A program made the translations under genes and the position numbers. A DNA stretch of 64,000 bases from NCBI GenBank assembly GCA_021786265.1, contig JAJYNP010000273.1, positions 24,814-88,813 of the forward strand, given 5' to 3'. The stretch's first letter is position 1. Each line of letters starts with the position of its first letter. The notes under the pieces were generated by a model. That model searched no databases and was not told where the DNA came from. It saw only the letters and a program-made list of their open reading frames with translations. This stretch comes from Chloroflexota bacterium (GTDB lineage: Bacteria > Chloroflexota > Limnocylindria > Limnocylindrales > CSP1-4). Positions 50,364 through 58,466 of the stretch are shown here, piece by piece.

Positions 50364-51140
50364 ATGATCGGTGACCCCATCCTCGTCGACCCAACTGAGG
50401 TCCGCGAGCGGTGCGAATGCCACGTTTGCGAGACGCTGCGCAACGTCCTCGCCGCGAACCTCGACGCCGTCCATGACCGACGGACCGTTACCCCGATGCT
50501 GCTGACGATGCGGACGGCCGCCGAACTCCTTGGCGTGAGCGAGGGTACGGTCGCCGGGCTCATCGCCGACGGCGAGGTCCGCCCGGTTCACGTGCGCGGA
50601 TTCGGTCAGCGGCGCATCCCACGCGTCGAGCTCGACGAGTTCGTGAGCCGACTTGTCAACGGCCAGGTCCGGCGCTGGGTCGACGCCCGCCGCGAACTCG
50701 ACCGCTGGGGCCTGCGGTACATGGGCGACGAACGGCGCTATCGCGACAAGAACGGCCGCGATTCGACGCGCGTCTCGACCGCATGGCACCTCGGCGATGG
50801 CCGGGCAACGCTGTGCGGGACCCAGCCTGACGGTCGATGGCGGGTCACGACCGAGACGTGGTGGGCCTCCCGTCTCTGCCGCGAATGCGAGGCGATCCGC
50901 GGGCGGATGCGGCTCGAGCGAGACGCAAGGGCCCGGCGCAGCCCCGCGCCGCGCGACATCCAGATCATGCTTACGGTCGTCGCGACACCGACAGGCGAGG
51001 TCACCAGGCGGGGCGGCTGGCACCTGGGCGATGGCAAAACGACGTTGTGCGGCCTGACCCGCGAGCGGTGGGCGTATCCGACGCGTCGCCCGAAGAGGCG
51101 CGGATGCGCCGTCTGCCAGAAGGTCGCGGGGCTGGCGTAG
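50364..51140 (+). CDS. Excisionase-type HTH protein with duplicated zinc motif
   Basis: 258 residues from ATG 50364 with GGAGGAGG upstream. Residues 45-95 are an excisionase-like winged helix (MRTAAELLGVSEGTVAGLIA, then QRRIPRVELDEFV). The C-terminal half contains two copies of a His-Cys unit: WHLGDGRATLCG with RLCREC, and WHLGDGKTTLCG with GCAVCQ, each with one His and three Cys, a likely zinc site. Such units occur in actinobacterial and Chloroflexota proteins of unknown role. In a mobile island it could regulate excision or its own divergent neighbour. Confidence 0.6.
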   Translation: MIGDPILVDPTEVRERCECHVCETLRNVLAANLDAVHDRRTVTPMLLTMRTAAELLGVSEGTVAGLIADGEVRPVHVRGFGQRRIPRVELDEFVSRLVNGQVRRWVDARRELDRWGLRYMGDERRYRDKNGRDSTRVSTAWHLGDGRATLCGTQPDGRWRVTTETWWASRLCRECEAIRGRMRLERDARARRSPAPRDIQIMLTVVATPTGEVTRRGGWHLGDGKTTLCGLTRERWAYPTRRPKRRGCAVCQKVAGLA

Positions 51141-51340
51141 GGCCGTCACGCCTGTTGCTCGCACGCCGCTGTCAACGGCGCGGCCTGGTCTCACAGATCC
51201 ACCGGACCGCCTGCCTGGCGACGCCGGTGAGCGTCGCGGCAGCCGCGATAGCATCGGTGACACGCGCTCCGACCGACCGTCCTCAAACGGGTGCGTGGCC
51301 GGCCCCGGGCGTCGAAGCCACCGAGAGCGCCGCCACCGGA

Positions 51341-53308
51341 TCAGCCGAGTCGCGTGACGATCGCTAGGATCTCGTCGCCGTACCGCTCGAGCTTGGCCGG
51401 GCCCATGCCGCGGACACGTCGCAGAGCCGCCATCGAGCGGGGACGAGCGTCGGCGATCGCAGCTAGCGTGGCGTCGTGGGCGACCACGTACGCGGGCACG
51501 CCGTCGGTGCTGGCCCGGTCGCGGCGCCACCGCTGCAGCGCGTCGAGCAGATGTCGGTCGACCTCGCTGGCCGAGCCGGCAGCCGCAGCGCCGGGCGAGG
51601 TGACGACCCGGCGCGGGCCTGCTGGGCGATCGAGTGCGACCAGGAAGCGCGATCGCTCGCGGCGCGCCTCCTTGCCACTCGGCCCGACGCGTCGCTGGGC
51701 CCACGACAGGGCGAGGTACCGTCTGGCGCGGGTGATTCCGACGTACAGCAATCGTCGCTCCTCGGCGATCGCGGCCTCGGTCTTCGCCTGGCGGACTGGC
51801 AGCAGCCCCTCCTCGAGGGCCGGCAGGAAGACGGCATCCCACTCGAGGCCCTTGGCCCGATGGTAGGTGAGGAGGTTCACCCCGGTCGTGGACCCGGCGG
51901 CCTCCTCGGCCTCCCGCCGGTCGAGCCCTGCCAGGAGGCCGCCCACCGTCAGCGTGGGTTCGCCTGCGACCAGATCGGCGGCGATCCCGATGATGAGCTC
52001 CAACGATGCCTCGCGTTCCTGGGCCTCCTCGCCGCCCGCCTCGACGTCCGCGCCCAAGCCGAGGCGCTCCGCGAACAGCGATCGGACGGCGTCCACCAGG
52101 CCGGGACCCGTCGCGGAGAGCTGGGTTCGCCGGAGCAATTGCCGGGCATCGCGAACCTCACGGCGCTCGAAGAACCGCCCACCCCTGACGCGGAAGGCGA
52201 TGCCCGCGCGCGTCAGCGCCTGCTCGAGATCGGGGAGCTGGGCGTTGATCCGAACGAGGACGGCGATCTCGCCAGGCTCGGTCCCGGCTCCAATCTGCGC
52301 CCGAATGTCTTCGACCAGGGTGCGGCGCTCGGCCTCGTCATCGACGAACCGTCGGATCGAGGGTGCCGGCCCCGACGGTTTCGTCGCCCTCAGCGCGCCG
52401 CGTGGACCTGGGGCGATGAGCCGGTTGGCGAACTCGAGGATCTGCGGCGTCGAGCGGTAATTGTCGACGAGGGCGACGATCCGGGCCCCCGGATGGCGAG
52501 CCTCGAAGCCGAGCAGGAACTCGGGGGTCGCACCCGTGAACGTGTAGATCGTCTGGTCCGGGTCGCCGACCACCGCAAGATCGGTCGATCCGCCCAGCCA
52601 CAGCTCGAGCAGGCGCTCCGCGAGTGGGTTCGTGTCCTGGTATTCGTCGACGCTGAACCAGCTCTTGCGGGCCCGGACGAGCCGTGCAGCGGCTTCATCG
52701 GTCTCGAGGAGCTCGACGGTTTCGACCAGCATGTCCTCGAAGTCGATGCGCCCGGCTCGGCGCTTGTCGCGCTCGTAGTCGGCGAACAGACGGGCGAAGA
52801 GGTCTGGCGCAATCGGTGCTCGGTCACCGCCCTCGGCGATCCACCGATCGGGCCGGATCCGGCGGACCTTCGCCCATTCGATCGCGTCGGCCAGGTCCTT
52901 GAGCGGCGTGAACCGGTAGTTGCCAGGGAGCCGGCGGGCCAGCGGGTAGAGGATGGCGGCCTTGCCCTCGACGACTTCGGGCAGCGGTGCCCCCTCGTGG
53001 CGGCTCGGCCAGAAGTGGCGCAGCTGGGCCAGCGCCGCGGCGTGGAAGGTGCGGGCCATGACGCCGCGATGGCCGAGCGCCGCCATGCGTTCAACCATCT
53101 CGGTCGCCGCCTTGTCGGTGAAGGTGACGAGGAGGATCTGATCGGCGCGGACGACGCCGGTCTCGATCGCGTAGGCCGCCCGTCGGCTGATGACCCGTGT
53201 CTTGCCCGAACCCGCCCCGGCGACGATGGCGAGCGGACCGCTCGTGATGGACACCGCCGTTCGCTGTGCCGGGTTCAAGCCCTCGAGGAGCCGATCGGTT
53301 TCCACCAA
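51341..53308 (-). CDS. UvrD/Rep-family ATP-dependent DNA helicase with HRDC domain
   Basis: A 655-residue superfamily 1A helicase. Q motif LNPAQRTAVSI, motif I VAGAGSGKTRV (near 30-40), motif Ia LLVTFTDKAATEM, motif II VDEYQDTN, motif III VVGDPDQTIYTFTGA, motif IV YRSTPQILEFAN, motif V TYHRAKGLEWDAVFL and VI YVGITRARR are all visible. The C-terminal 75 residues are an HRDC-like nucleic acid-binding domain (AIADARPRSMAALRRVRGMG). It unwinds DNA 3' to 5'. It resembles UvrD2-type housekeeping helicases, but its place in the island suggests cargo. The start is probably GTG. Confidence 0.88.
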   Translation of the reverse strand: MVETDRLLEGLNPAQRTAVSITSGPLAIVAGAGSGKTRVISRRAAYAIETGVVRADQILLVTFTDKAATEMVERMAALGHRGVMARTFHAAALAQLRHFWPSRHEGAPLPEVVEGKAAILYPLARRLPGNYRFTPLKDLADAIEWAKVRRIRPDRWIAEGGDRAPIAPDLFARLFADYERDKRRAGRIDFEDMLVETVELLETDEAAARLVRARKSWFSVDEYQDTNPLAERLLELWLGGSTDLAVVGDPDQTIYTFTGATPEFLLGFEARHPGARIVALVDNYRSTPQILEFANRLIAPGPRGALRATKPSGPAPSIRRFVDDEAERRTLVEDIRAQIGAGTEPGEIAVLVRINAQLPDLEQALTRAGIAFRVRGGRFFERREVRDARQLLRRTQLSATGPGLVDAVRSLFAERLGLGADVEAGGEEAQEREASLELIIGIAADLVAGEPTLTVGGLLAGLDRREAEEAAGSTTGVNLLTYHRAKGLEWDAVFLPALEEGLLPVRQAKTEAAIAEERRLLYVGITRARRYLALSWAQRRVGPSGKEARRERSRFLVALDRPAGPRRVVTSPGAAAAGSASEVDRHLLDALQRWRRDRASTDGVPAYVVAHDATLAAIADARPRSMAALRRVRGMGPAKLERYGDEILAIVTRLG

Positions 53309-53463
53309 TCGATGCGCGCCTCTGTCCCCTTCGGTTGTCGCTCCGTATCCAGCGTCGGCTGGGTTGCCTCACGCACCACCTCGGCAGAATGGCTGAAGGC
53401 AGCCCTTCGGAGGTCCTCCGGTTCATGGAGGCGTGCCGAGGCAGATCGCTACGAGATCGATGC

Positions 53464-54363
53464 CTACCGAACTGCGACCCGCACTCGCCTGCCTAGGCGG
53501 CGAGCCGCGCGAGCATCCGCGAACATCACGAACATCGAGTGTTGGTTGTAGAACGCTTCGGCAACGACCGGGTGAGACCCACCCCCGAGGCTAGCGAGAT
53601 CGACTTCGGCCGATACAACGTCTGCATCGGAGAACGCTGCTGCGACCAGCTCGCCGATAGGATCGTGGCGCTCCGCGATCGCCTCCAGGGCATCACCCCC
53701 GACGAGCTTGGCGATCGACCCGAACTGGAGACGGAAGGAGGGGGACTCGAAGGTGCCGAAGATCGGTACCTTTCCGTTGGTCCGCCTGTAGCGGCCTGCC
53801 ACGACGAGTGCGACAGCGTCGGGGTGATGCTCTACGTAGTAGCGGATGGCGGCGTGGTAGCTGGTGCCGAAGTCGGCGGCGAGCGCGATGGGGGCGGACA
53901 TCGACACCTTGTACTCCAGGGCACGGCGGCCGAACACATCACCTTGGAATAGGAGGTCTGCCGCTCCGGCGTCGGCCTCCGCATCAAGCCGTTTCTTCAC
54001 GGCCCCGAAGAGACGCTCGTAGTCGTCCAGTCGATACAACGCCTCGTGCCACGGAAGGAGCTTGTGGCTCAGCTCGTGCGCATGCGTGAATCGAGCTCGT
54101 GCGTCCCCCTGCGCACGATCGACGAAGACGAGTCTCTCGCGGTAGAAGACGGCGCCGAGGATCCGCTTGAGGGCGAACGGGCGCTTGGCGATCGTGTCAG
54201 ATGGCAGCGCCGAGATATCGATCGTCTCGACGATGCCACAGACTCGGGAGAGGGCCTCGAGCGGCGTGGGCACTATGCCGGCTACGTCTGCCTTGGCTAG
54301 TGCCGCCTGGGTAACGGATCGAATCTGACGGCGGGTGAACTCCGCCATCGGCTCATCGATCAT
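53464..54363 (-). CDS. ImmA/IrrE-family metallopeptidase
   Basis: 299 residues. The zinc peptidase motif HELSH lies at 96-100 in ARFTHAHELSHKLLPWH, with an Asp/Glu-rich helix further on as third ligand region. An N-terminal helical part and a long C-terminal domain (150-299) without recognised fold complete it. ImmA/IrrE enzymes cleave XRE-family repressors to start an induced programme. Its start overlaps the stop of the XRE gene by 11 bases, so the pair is co-translated, and both diverge from the ubiquitin-like operon. Confidence 0.85.
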   Translation of the reverse strand: MIDEPMAEFTRRQIRSVTQAALAKADVAGIVPTPLEALSRVCGIVETIDISALPSDTIAKRPFALKRILGAVFYRERLVFVDRAQGDARARFTHAHELSHKLLPWHEALYRLDDYERLFGAVKKRLDAEADAGAADLLFQGDVFGRRALEYKVSMSAPIALAADFGTSYHAAIRYYVEHHPDAVALVVAGRYRRTNGKVPIFGTFESPSFRLQFGSIAKLVGGDALEAIAERHDPIGELVAAAFSDADVVSAEVDLASLGGGSHPVVAEAFYNQHSMFVMFADARAARRLGRRVRVAVR

Positions 54364-54697
54364 CGTGCCTGCTCTTGAGCTGCGCGATGTACTCGATGAC
54401 CTCGCGTTGCTCGTCCTCGCTCAGCTCGCTCAGCGCCCGGTACGCCACCGCTCCATACGGAGAAGGCCTCGGCCGCCCCTCGTCACCCTGCACGTGCCCC
54501 GCGAGGCGCAGGAGCGTCTCGTACTCGAGGCCGTACGTCGTTGCCAAAGCGAACAGGATGCTGGGGTCCGGCCTCTCGATCCCCCCGCTCTCGATCTGTG
54601 AGAGGTGGGCATTGTGAATGCCAGTCCTCCGTTCGACCTCCCGGAGGCTCCACCCACGCTCTTTCCGGGCTTCCATCAGCGTCTCGCGAAGCGTCAT
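54353..54697 (-). CDS. XRE-family transcriptional regulator
   Basis: 114 residues. The HTH_3 domain covers 1-65: LRETLMEARKERGWSLREVE, RTGIHNAHLSQIESGGIERP, DPSILFALATTYGLEYETLL. A helical tail (LSELSEDEQREVIEYIAQLK) may dimerise or contact ImmA. GGGAG precedes the start. It is likely the repressor of the divergent ubiquitin-like operon: three TTAGC-type operator sites lie in the 142-base gap between them. With ImmA it forms a repressor/anti-repressor switch as in mobile elements. Confidence 0.85.
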   Translation of the reverse strand: MTLRETLMEARKERGWSLREVERRTGIHNAHLSQIESGGIERPDPSILFALATTYGLEYETLLRLAGHVQGDEGRPRPSPYGAVAYRALSELSEDEQREVIEYIAQLKSRHDDR

Positions 54698-54732
54698 CGC
54701 GCGTCTCCCTTACGACATCCGCAGCATGCCCC

Positions 54733-54790
54733 TTGCAAAGCCGATTAGCAAGCGCTAAGCTCCTTAGCGCTAAGCCGGTTAGCGCGAGAT
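54733..54790. promoter_or_regulatory. Operator cluster and divergent promoter region of XRE/ImmA and UBL genes
   Basis: TTAGC-AAGC-GCTAA (54745-54758), the perfect palindrome CTTAGCGCTAAG (54763-54774) and a half site GGTTAGCGCGA (54777-54787) lie about 15-18 bases apart, as expected for an XRE dimer operator. A possible rightward promoter TTGCAA-N17-TAAGCT (54733-54761) overlaps the first site, so repressor binding would block the UBL operon. Confidence 0.65.
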
Positions 54791-54839
54791 CGGGCCACCC
54801 GGGTACCGTGAGCGTTGATGCCGGCGGAAAGGATCGCCA

Positions 54840-55127
54840 ATGCACCCCACCGAGGGGGTCACCGGGCCCCAGGGGCAGAACAAGATCACGATCAGCGTGA
54901 TCTACAACGGCGTCGAGAAGCCGCTCCACGTCAACAAGCACGAGTCGATCAAGGCTGTCCTCGAGGCGGCCATCAAGCTCTTCCCCGTCACCGAGCAGCG
55001 ACACCTCCTCGCGCTGTTCGACCTCCAGGGCCGCGAGCTCACCGACGAGAACCAGTCCGTCGAGGGCGCCGGCCTCACGCTAGGATCCCGTGTCGTCCTC
55101 CGCCAGTCGGCGGTCAAGGGCGGATGA
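54840..55127 (+). CDS. Ubiquitin-like protein with native C-terminal Gly-Gly
   Basis: 95 residues, AAGGA about 10 bases upstream. A beta-grasp fold is apparent: strand KITISVIYNGV, strand KPLHVNKHE, helix SIKAVLEAAIKLFPV, strand HLLALFDLQGRELTDEN, then GLTLGSRVVLRQS and the tail VKGG-stop. The chain ends exactly in Gly94-Gly95, so no processing is needed before activation by an E1. The stop overlaps the JAMM gene start (ATGA) and an E1-like gene follows. This is the substrate of a bacterial ubiquitin-like conjugation system. Confidence 0.85.
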   Translation: MHPTEGVTGPQGQNKITISVIYNGVEKPLHVNKHESIKAVLEAAIKLFPVTEQRHLLALFDLQGRELTDENQSVEGAGLTLGSRVVLRQSAVKGG

Positions 55128-55555
55128 TCCGCGTGTCCAAGGAGCTCGTCGATCGATCGATCGGCGAGCTCCGGCGTTGCGGTCGTGGGCGTCGCGAGTG
55201 CGTTGTCTACTGGACGGCCTCCCTCTCGTCGCCCACGACGGTGGCCGACGTCTTTCACCCTGCGCATCGTTCGTCATGGGCGGGATACGCGGTCGACGAT
55301 TGGTGGCTGACGCGATTCTCCGTCGAGCTTGCAGATTGCCGCCGGACGGCTGTCGCGCAGATCCATACCCATCCGGGTGACTGGGTGGCCCACTCGGCCA
55401 CTGACGACGGCTATGTCCTCGTCCCGTCGCCCGGCTTCATCTCCATCGTGATCCCGCGCTTTGCAGCGAACGTTGACTTCGACGGGTGGGGTGTCTACGT
55501 GCTCTCGGCAGTCGGAACGTGGCGGTCGGCGCCAGAGGAGGTCCGCATTGAGTAA
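55124..55555 (+). CDS. JAMM/JAB-family isopeptidase
   Basis: 143 residues from ATG 55124. The JAMM zinc motif is complete: E25 in RRECVVYWTA, then H81-T-H83-P with seven residues to S91 and D94 (HTHPGDWVAHSATDD). This is the fold of Rpn11 and of bacterial BilD/Cap3, which cut isopeptide bonds to ubiquitin-like proteins. As the UBL already ends in Gly-Gly, it probably removes or recycles UBL from targets rather than maturing it. It overlaps the UBL stop and the E1 start, so all three are coupled. Confidence 0.85.
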   Translation: MIRVSKELVDRSIGELRRCGRGRRECVVYWTASLSSPTTVADVFHPAHRSSWAGYAVDDWWLTRFSVELADCRRTAVAQIHTHPGDWVAHSATDDGYVLVPSPGFISIVIPRFAANVDFDGWGVYVLSAVGTWRSAPEEVRIE

Positions 55556-56837
55556 CCGCACGGAGGCCCTCTCCCGGACCCTGGACCTACTCAAGGAGCT
55601 CGTTGGGCCGTCCATGTCACGCGACGACGTCGACGCCGCACTCTCGGCGACGCGCGTCCGCTTGGAGGTTCGTCGGGAGGATCTGCGCGATCCGAGCGGG
55701 CAGGCGGCAATCTATGTACTGTGCTGCCTGCTGGCGCGTTCTGGCATGCGCCTTGAAGCCGACCTCCCCGATGTGCCCGTGACGATCGAACTGCCGGGAC
55801 TCGCGTCCGACTCGTTCGCCAACGCGATGCCTGCTGCCGTTGCCCTGATGTTTCCGGGGGCAGCGATCGATAACGCGGGGGGAGACGCGGATGTCACGGC
55901 TGTGTTCGGCGATGCACCGCATGCCCCAGCCCGCACCGTTCTCCGGGTTGGGGCTGTCGGAAGACGGGCCACCGCTGGCCGCGATGTCGCTGTGGCACGG
56001 TGGCACAGTGCGGATCCGCTCGCCGCGATCGCCGCTTCCGGGCTGGCAGCGGCGGAGATCCACAAGCTCGCTCTCCGGCGGGCACTGGGACACACACCGG
56101 AATCACTCGCGGCCGAGCCGGCGACGTTCGAGGTCCCGTTTGAGCTTCCGACCCGTGTGAGCTTGCCGCCGACCGAGATGGTCAGCGCGGGCGCGATCAG
56201 CCAAAACACGCTCCTGATCATCGCTGCGGCACCCGGCGTAGAGGCCAGTTTCAGGATCTTCGATCGCGACGTGATCGCGCTGTCGAACGCGAACCGCTGC
56301 CCGTTCGTAATGCTGAACGGGATCGATCGGGCGAAGGTTCATGAAGTCGTCCGGCTACTGCCGGAGCGGCTTCGCGCCATTGCCGTCCCCGAGCACCTCA
56401 CAGCGGACACGGCGAGCGTTGTCGAACGGGATTCATGGATCGTCGTCGGCGCCGACGACATAGGCGCTCGTCATCTGGCTCAACGGCTCGGCCCGAGATG
56501 GCTCGGCATTGGCGCCACGTCGCATTTCCTCGCGCTTGTCTCCGAGCACCGCCCCGGAATGGCCTGTGCGGGCTGCCTGCACCCTCATCTGGGCGAGGAT
56601 CTCGCCATCATTCCAACGGTCTCGATCGTGTCGTTCTGGGCGGGATATCTTCTCGCCCTTCGAATGCTCGCGGGTGCCATCGGCGTGCCCTATCCAGCTA
56701 GCCGGCAGGTGACCAACTTCTGGCCCCTGCATCCCCGGGCGATCCTCGAGCACCGTCTCGCCGTCAATCCGGCCTGTCCGCTGGCGCCTGTGCATGCTGG
56801 CAAGGACGCACGCCTTCAGCCGCTGGATCTGGCGTAG
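55548..56837 (+). CDS. E1-like ThiF-family adenylyltransferase
   Basis: 429 residues from TTG 55548, chosen because GAGGAGG lies 6 bases upstream; the start is inside the JAMM gene. Residues 1-200 have no recognised domain but contain a conserved-looking linker (HSADPLAAIAASGLAAAEIH) often seen before ThiF domains. The E1 core follows: a modified nucleotide loop SAGAISQNTL (213-222; family GAGGLGS), FDRDVIALSNANR, and VVGADDIGARH at the adenylation Asp. A CAGC pair (340/343) may bind zinc with a later Cys. It should activate the UBL C-terminus. No E2 gene is nearby. Confidence 0.78.
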   Translation: MSNRTEALSRTLDLLKELVGPSMSRDDVDAALSATRVRLEVRREDLRDPSGQAAIYVLCCLLARSGMRLEADLPDVPVTIELPGLASDSFANAMPAAVALMFPGAAIDNAGGDADVTAVFGDAPHAPARTVLRVGAVGRRATAGRDVAVARWHSADPLAAIAASGLAAAEIHKLALRRALGHTPESLAAEPATFEVPFELPTRVSLPPTEMVSAGAISQNTLLIIAAAPGVEASFRIFDRDVIALSNANRCPFVMLNGIDRAKVHEVVRLLPERLRAIAVPEHLTADTASVVERDSWIVVGADDIGARHLAQRLGPRWLGIGATSHFLALVSEHRPGMACAGCLHPHLGEDLAIIPTVSIVSFWAGYLLALRMLAGAIGVPYPASRQVTNFWPLHPRAILEHRLAVNPACPLAPVHAGKDARLQPLDLA

Positions 56838-56991
56838 CCCGGGTCGCCACCCCACGGTGCACAGCGACACTGCGCACAAGTGGCCGCCCGAGTACGCTCA
56901 CCGAAGCGCGGAGCCCCGCCAACGTCGCTCGAGGGGGATGATCCGTGGCGAAGCGACATGACGTTCGATCGGAACCGCGGGATCGCCGTTC

Positions 56992-57477
56992 GTGATCCCG
57001 GCGTTTGGGCCGGATGGCAAGCTGCCGATCGGTCGCCACACCTCCGACCCCGCCGAGATCGAGATGCGGCTCGTGGCGCCGTTCCCGATGTCGCTTACTC
57101 GTCAGGATTTGTATGACGGATGGCGCCGCCGACGCCAGGAGATCGCGGACGTGCTTGCGTTTGAGATGGAGTGGCTGGACGGCAGTTTCGCGACCTCGAA
57201 GATCGATCCGAGCGATGTTGACGTTGTCACGTTCCTCGACGGCGAGCGACTCGATCGACTGAGTGTCGAGGAAAAGCGTCGCGTCTTCGACGCAGTCCAG
57301 GGGCCGAAGGCGCGAGCGGCGTTCGGCTGCGACGCATACTTCGTCACCGTCTGGCCGCACCAGCACCCTTCCGAGCCGCTGTATCACATGTGGCGCGGGT
57401 ACTGGGATGTGTGGTGGTCACATGACCGCGACACGGAGGCAGAGAAGGGCTATCTCGACATACGAGGCGAGCCATGA
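56992..57477 (+). CDS. Nucleotidyltransferase-fold protein (DUF6932-like)
   Basis: 161 residues from GTG 56992; ribosome site weak. The start (IPAFGPDGKLPIGRHTSDPA) and the core LDGSFATSKIDPSDVDVVTF resemble the DUF6932 family, whose GSF-x-D-x-D pattern is that of nucleotidyltransferases of the MNT/HEPN antitoxin type. Two Asp (in DPSDVDVV) could bind metal. The Trp-rich end is peculiar. It overlaps the next gene (ATGA), so the two form a pair. Whether they belong to the UBL operon (154 bases upstream) or form their own toxin-antitoxin-like module is open. Confidence 0.6.
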   Translation: MIPAFGPDGKLPIGRHTSDPAEIEMRLVAPFPMSLTRQDLYDGWRRRRQEIADVLAFEMEWLDGSFATSKIDPSDVDVVTFLDGERLDRLSVEEKRRVFDAVQGPKARAAFGCDAYFVTVWPHQHPSEPLYHMWRGYWDVWWSHDRDTEAEKGYLDIRGEP

Positions 57478-58466
57478 GAGGTGCTGACTCGATCCGCGCC
57501 GAACTCATCGACTTGTCGCGAGTAATAGACGCGTATCAAGCCGCCAGCCCGGGAGAATGGTCTGCCGACTGGATGGCGATGCAGTCGCTGTTGCAGCGCC
57601 AGCTGGATCTCTTTCAGGAGCTCCGGCTGGCTGAAGGCACCGCCGAGTACGAGATCACGCTCGTGGGCGGCGCCGAGGGACGGCATCTGATCGACTCCGG
57701 GTTCCTCGGCGGCTTCCTTCGTGCGCTGCAGGCCACTGTCGGCGCGGCAGTTCAGAGCGTCGTGCATGGCGAAGGCCGGCGCGGCAGGCTTTCGGCTTCG
57801 GTGCTGGCCGCGTCACGTCTTCAGGTGGCGGCCGCGGTGGCCGGATCGTTTGTGCTGCGTCTTGACGGTCCGGACCGCGCTGCTCCGTTGACCATCGAAG
57901 GCGAGACGGAACTTCCGCCCTTCGACGAGGCCATGGGTCGGGTCCTTGATGTGCTGCAGGCCGCCCATGGCGCCGAGCATGACGAGGATGTCCTCCTGTC
58001 GGCTGTAGCGTCGTTGGCGAGCCACCGTGCGGCGCAGGGCATGAGCGAACTCACGGGAGAGCTTGCTCGCACCTCGACACGGGCGACGATCGTCGACCGG
58101 AGCAGATTCCGGGGTGCGCCACGTGAGGTGCGTCTGCCTATTCTCGCCTCGGCACGCGTCCACCGGCTCCTGTCGAGAACGACCCAAACGACAGAAACCG
58201 TCTTCGAGACCGGACGCCTGACAGGTGTCCGGTGGAGCCGAGCCGTCTTCGACTTGGAGGTCACTCGGCGTGTTGACGACACGACCAGGCAACCTGCCGT
58301 CGAAGTACTATCGGGCCGCGTCATCACCGATATTCGCGACACGGTCCGTGATTCGTTCGATCAACTGGTCCGAGCCGAACTCCAGAGGACTGTCGTTCGA
58401 TCGCCTGGCGATGAGCGTGAGCGGGTGTCGTACGTGTTGGTCGGGGTCGAACGGTCCCAAGCCTAG
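57474..58466 (+). CDS. Unknown 330-residue protein paired with the nucleotidyltransferase-like gene
   Basis: 330 residues from ATG 57474. An N-terminal helical segment (SADWMAMQSLLQRQLDLFQE) precedes an alpha/beta part with ITLVGGAEGRHLIDSGFLGG and LRALQATVGAAVQSVVHGEG; the C-terminal half is strand-rich (VRLPILASARVHRLL; VSYVLVGVERS). No membrane segment, nuclease or HEPN motif is evident. Its coupling to the nucleotidyltransferase gene suggests they act together, perhaps as toxin and neutraliser. I cannot assign a family. Confidence 0.55.
   Translation: MRGADSIRAELIDLSRVIDAYQAASPGEWSADWMAMQSLLQRQLDLFQELRLAEGTAEYEITLVGGAEGRHLIDSGFLGGFLRALQATVGAAVQSVVHGEGRRGRLSASVLAASRLQVAAAVAGSFVLRLDGPDRAAPLTIEGETELPPFDEAMGRVLDVLQAAHGAEHDEDVLLSAVASLASHRAAQGMSELTGELARTSTRATIVDRSRFRGAPREVRLPILASARVHRLLSRTTQTTETVFETGRLTGVRWSRAVFDLEVTRRVDDTTRQPAVEVLSGRVITDIRDTVRDSFDQLVRAELQRTVVRSPGDERERVSYVLVGVERSQA

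Noticed and set aside
56992..57477. E2-like conjugating enzyme for the UBL operon
   Set aside because: The protein lacks an HPN-Cys type active site and instead shows a nucleotidyltransferase-type GSF...D-x-D pattern.
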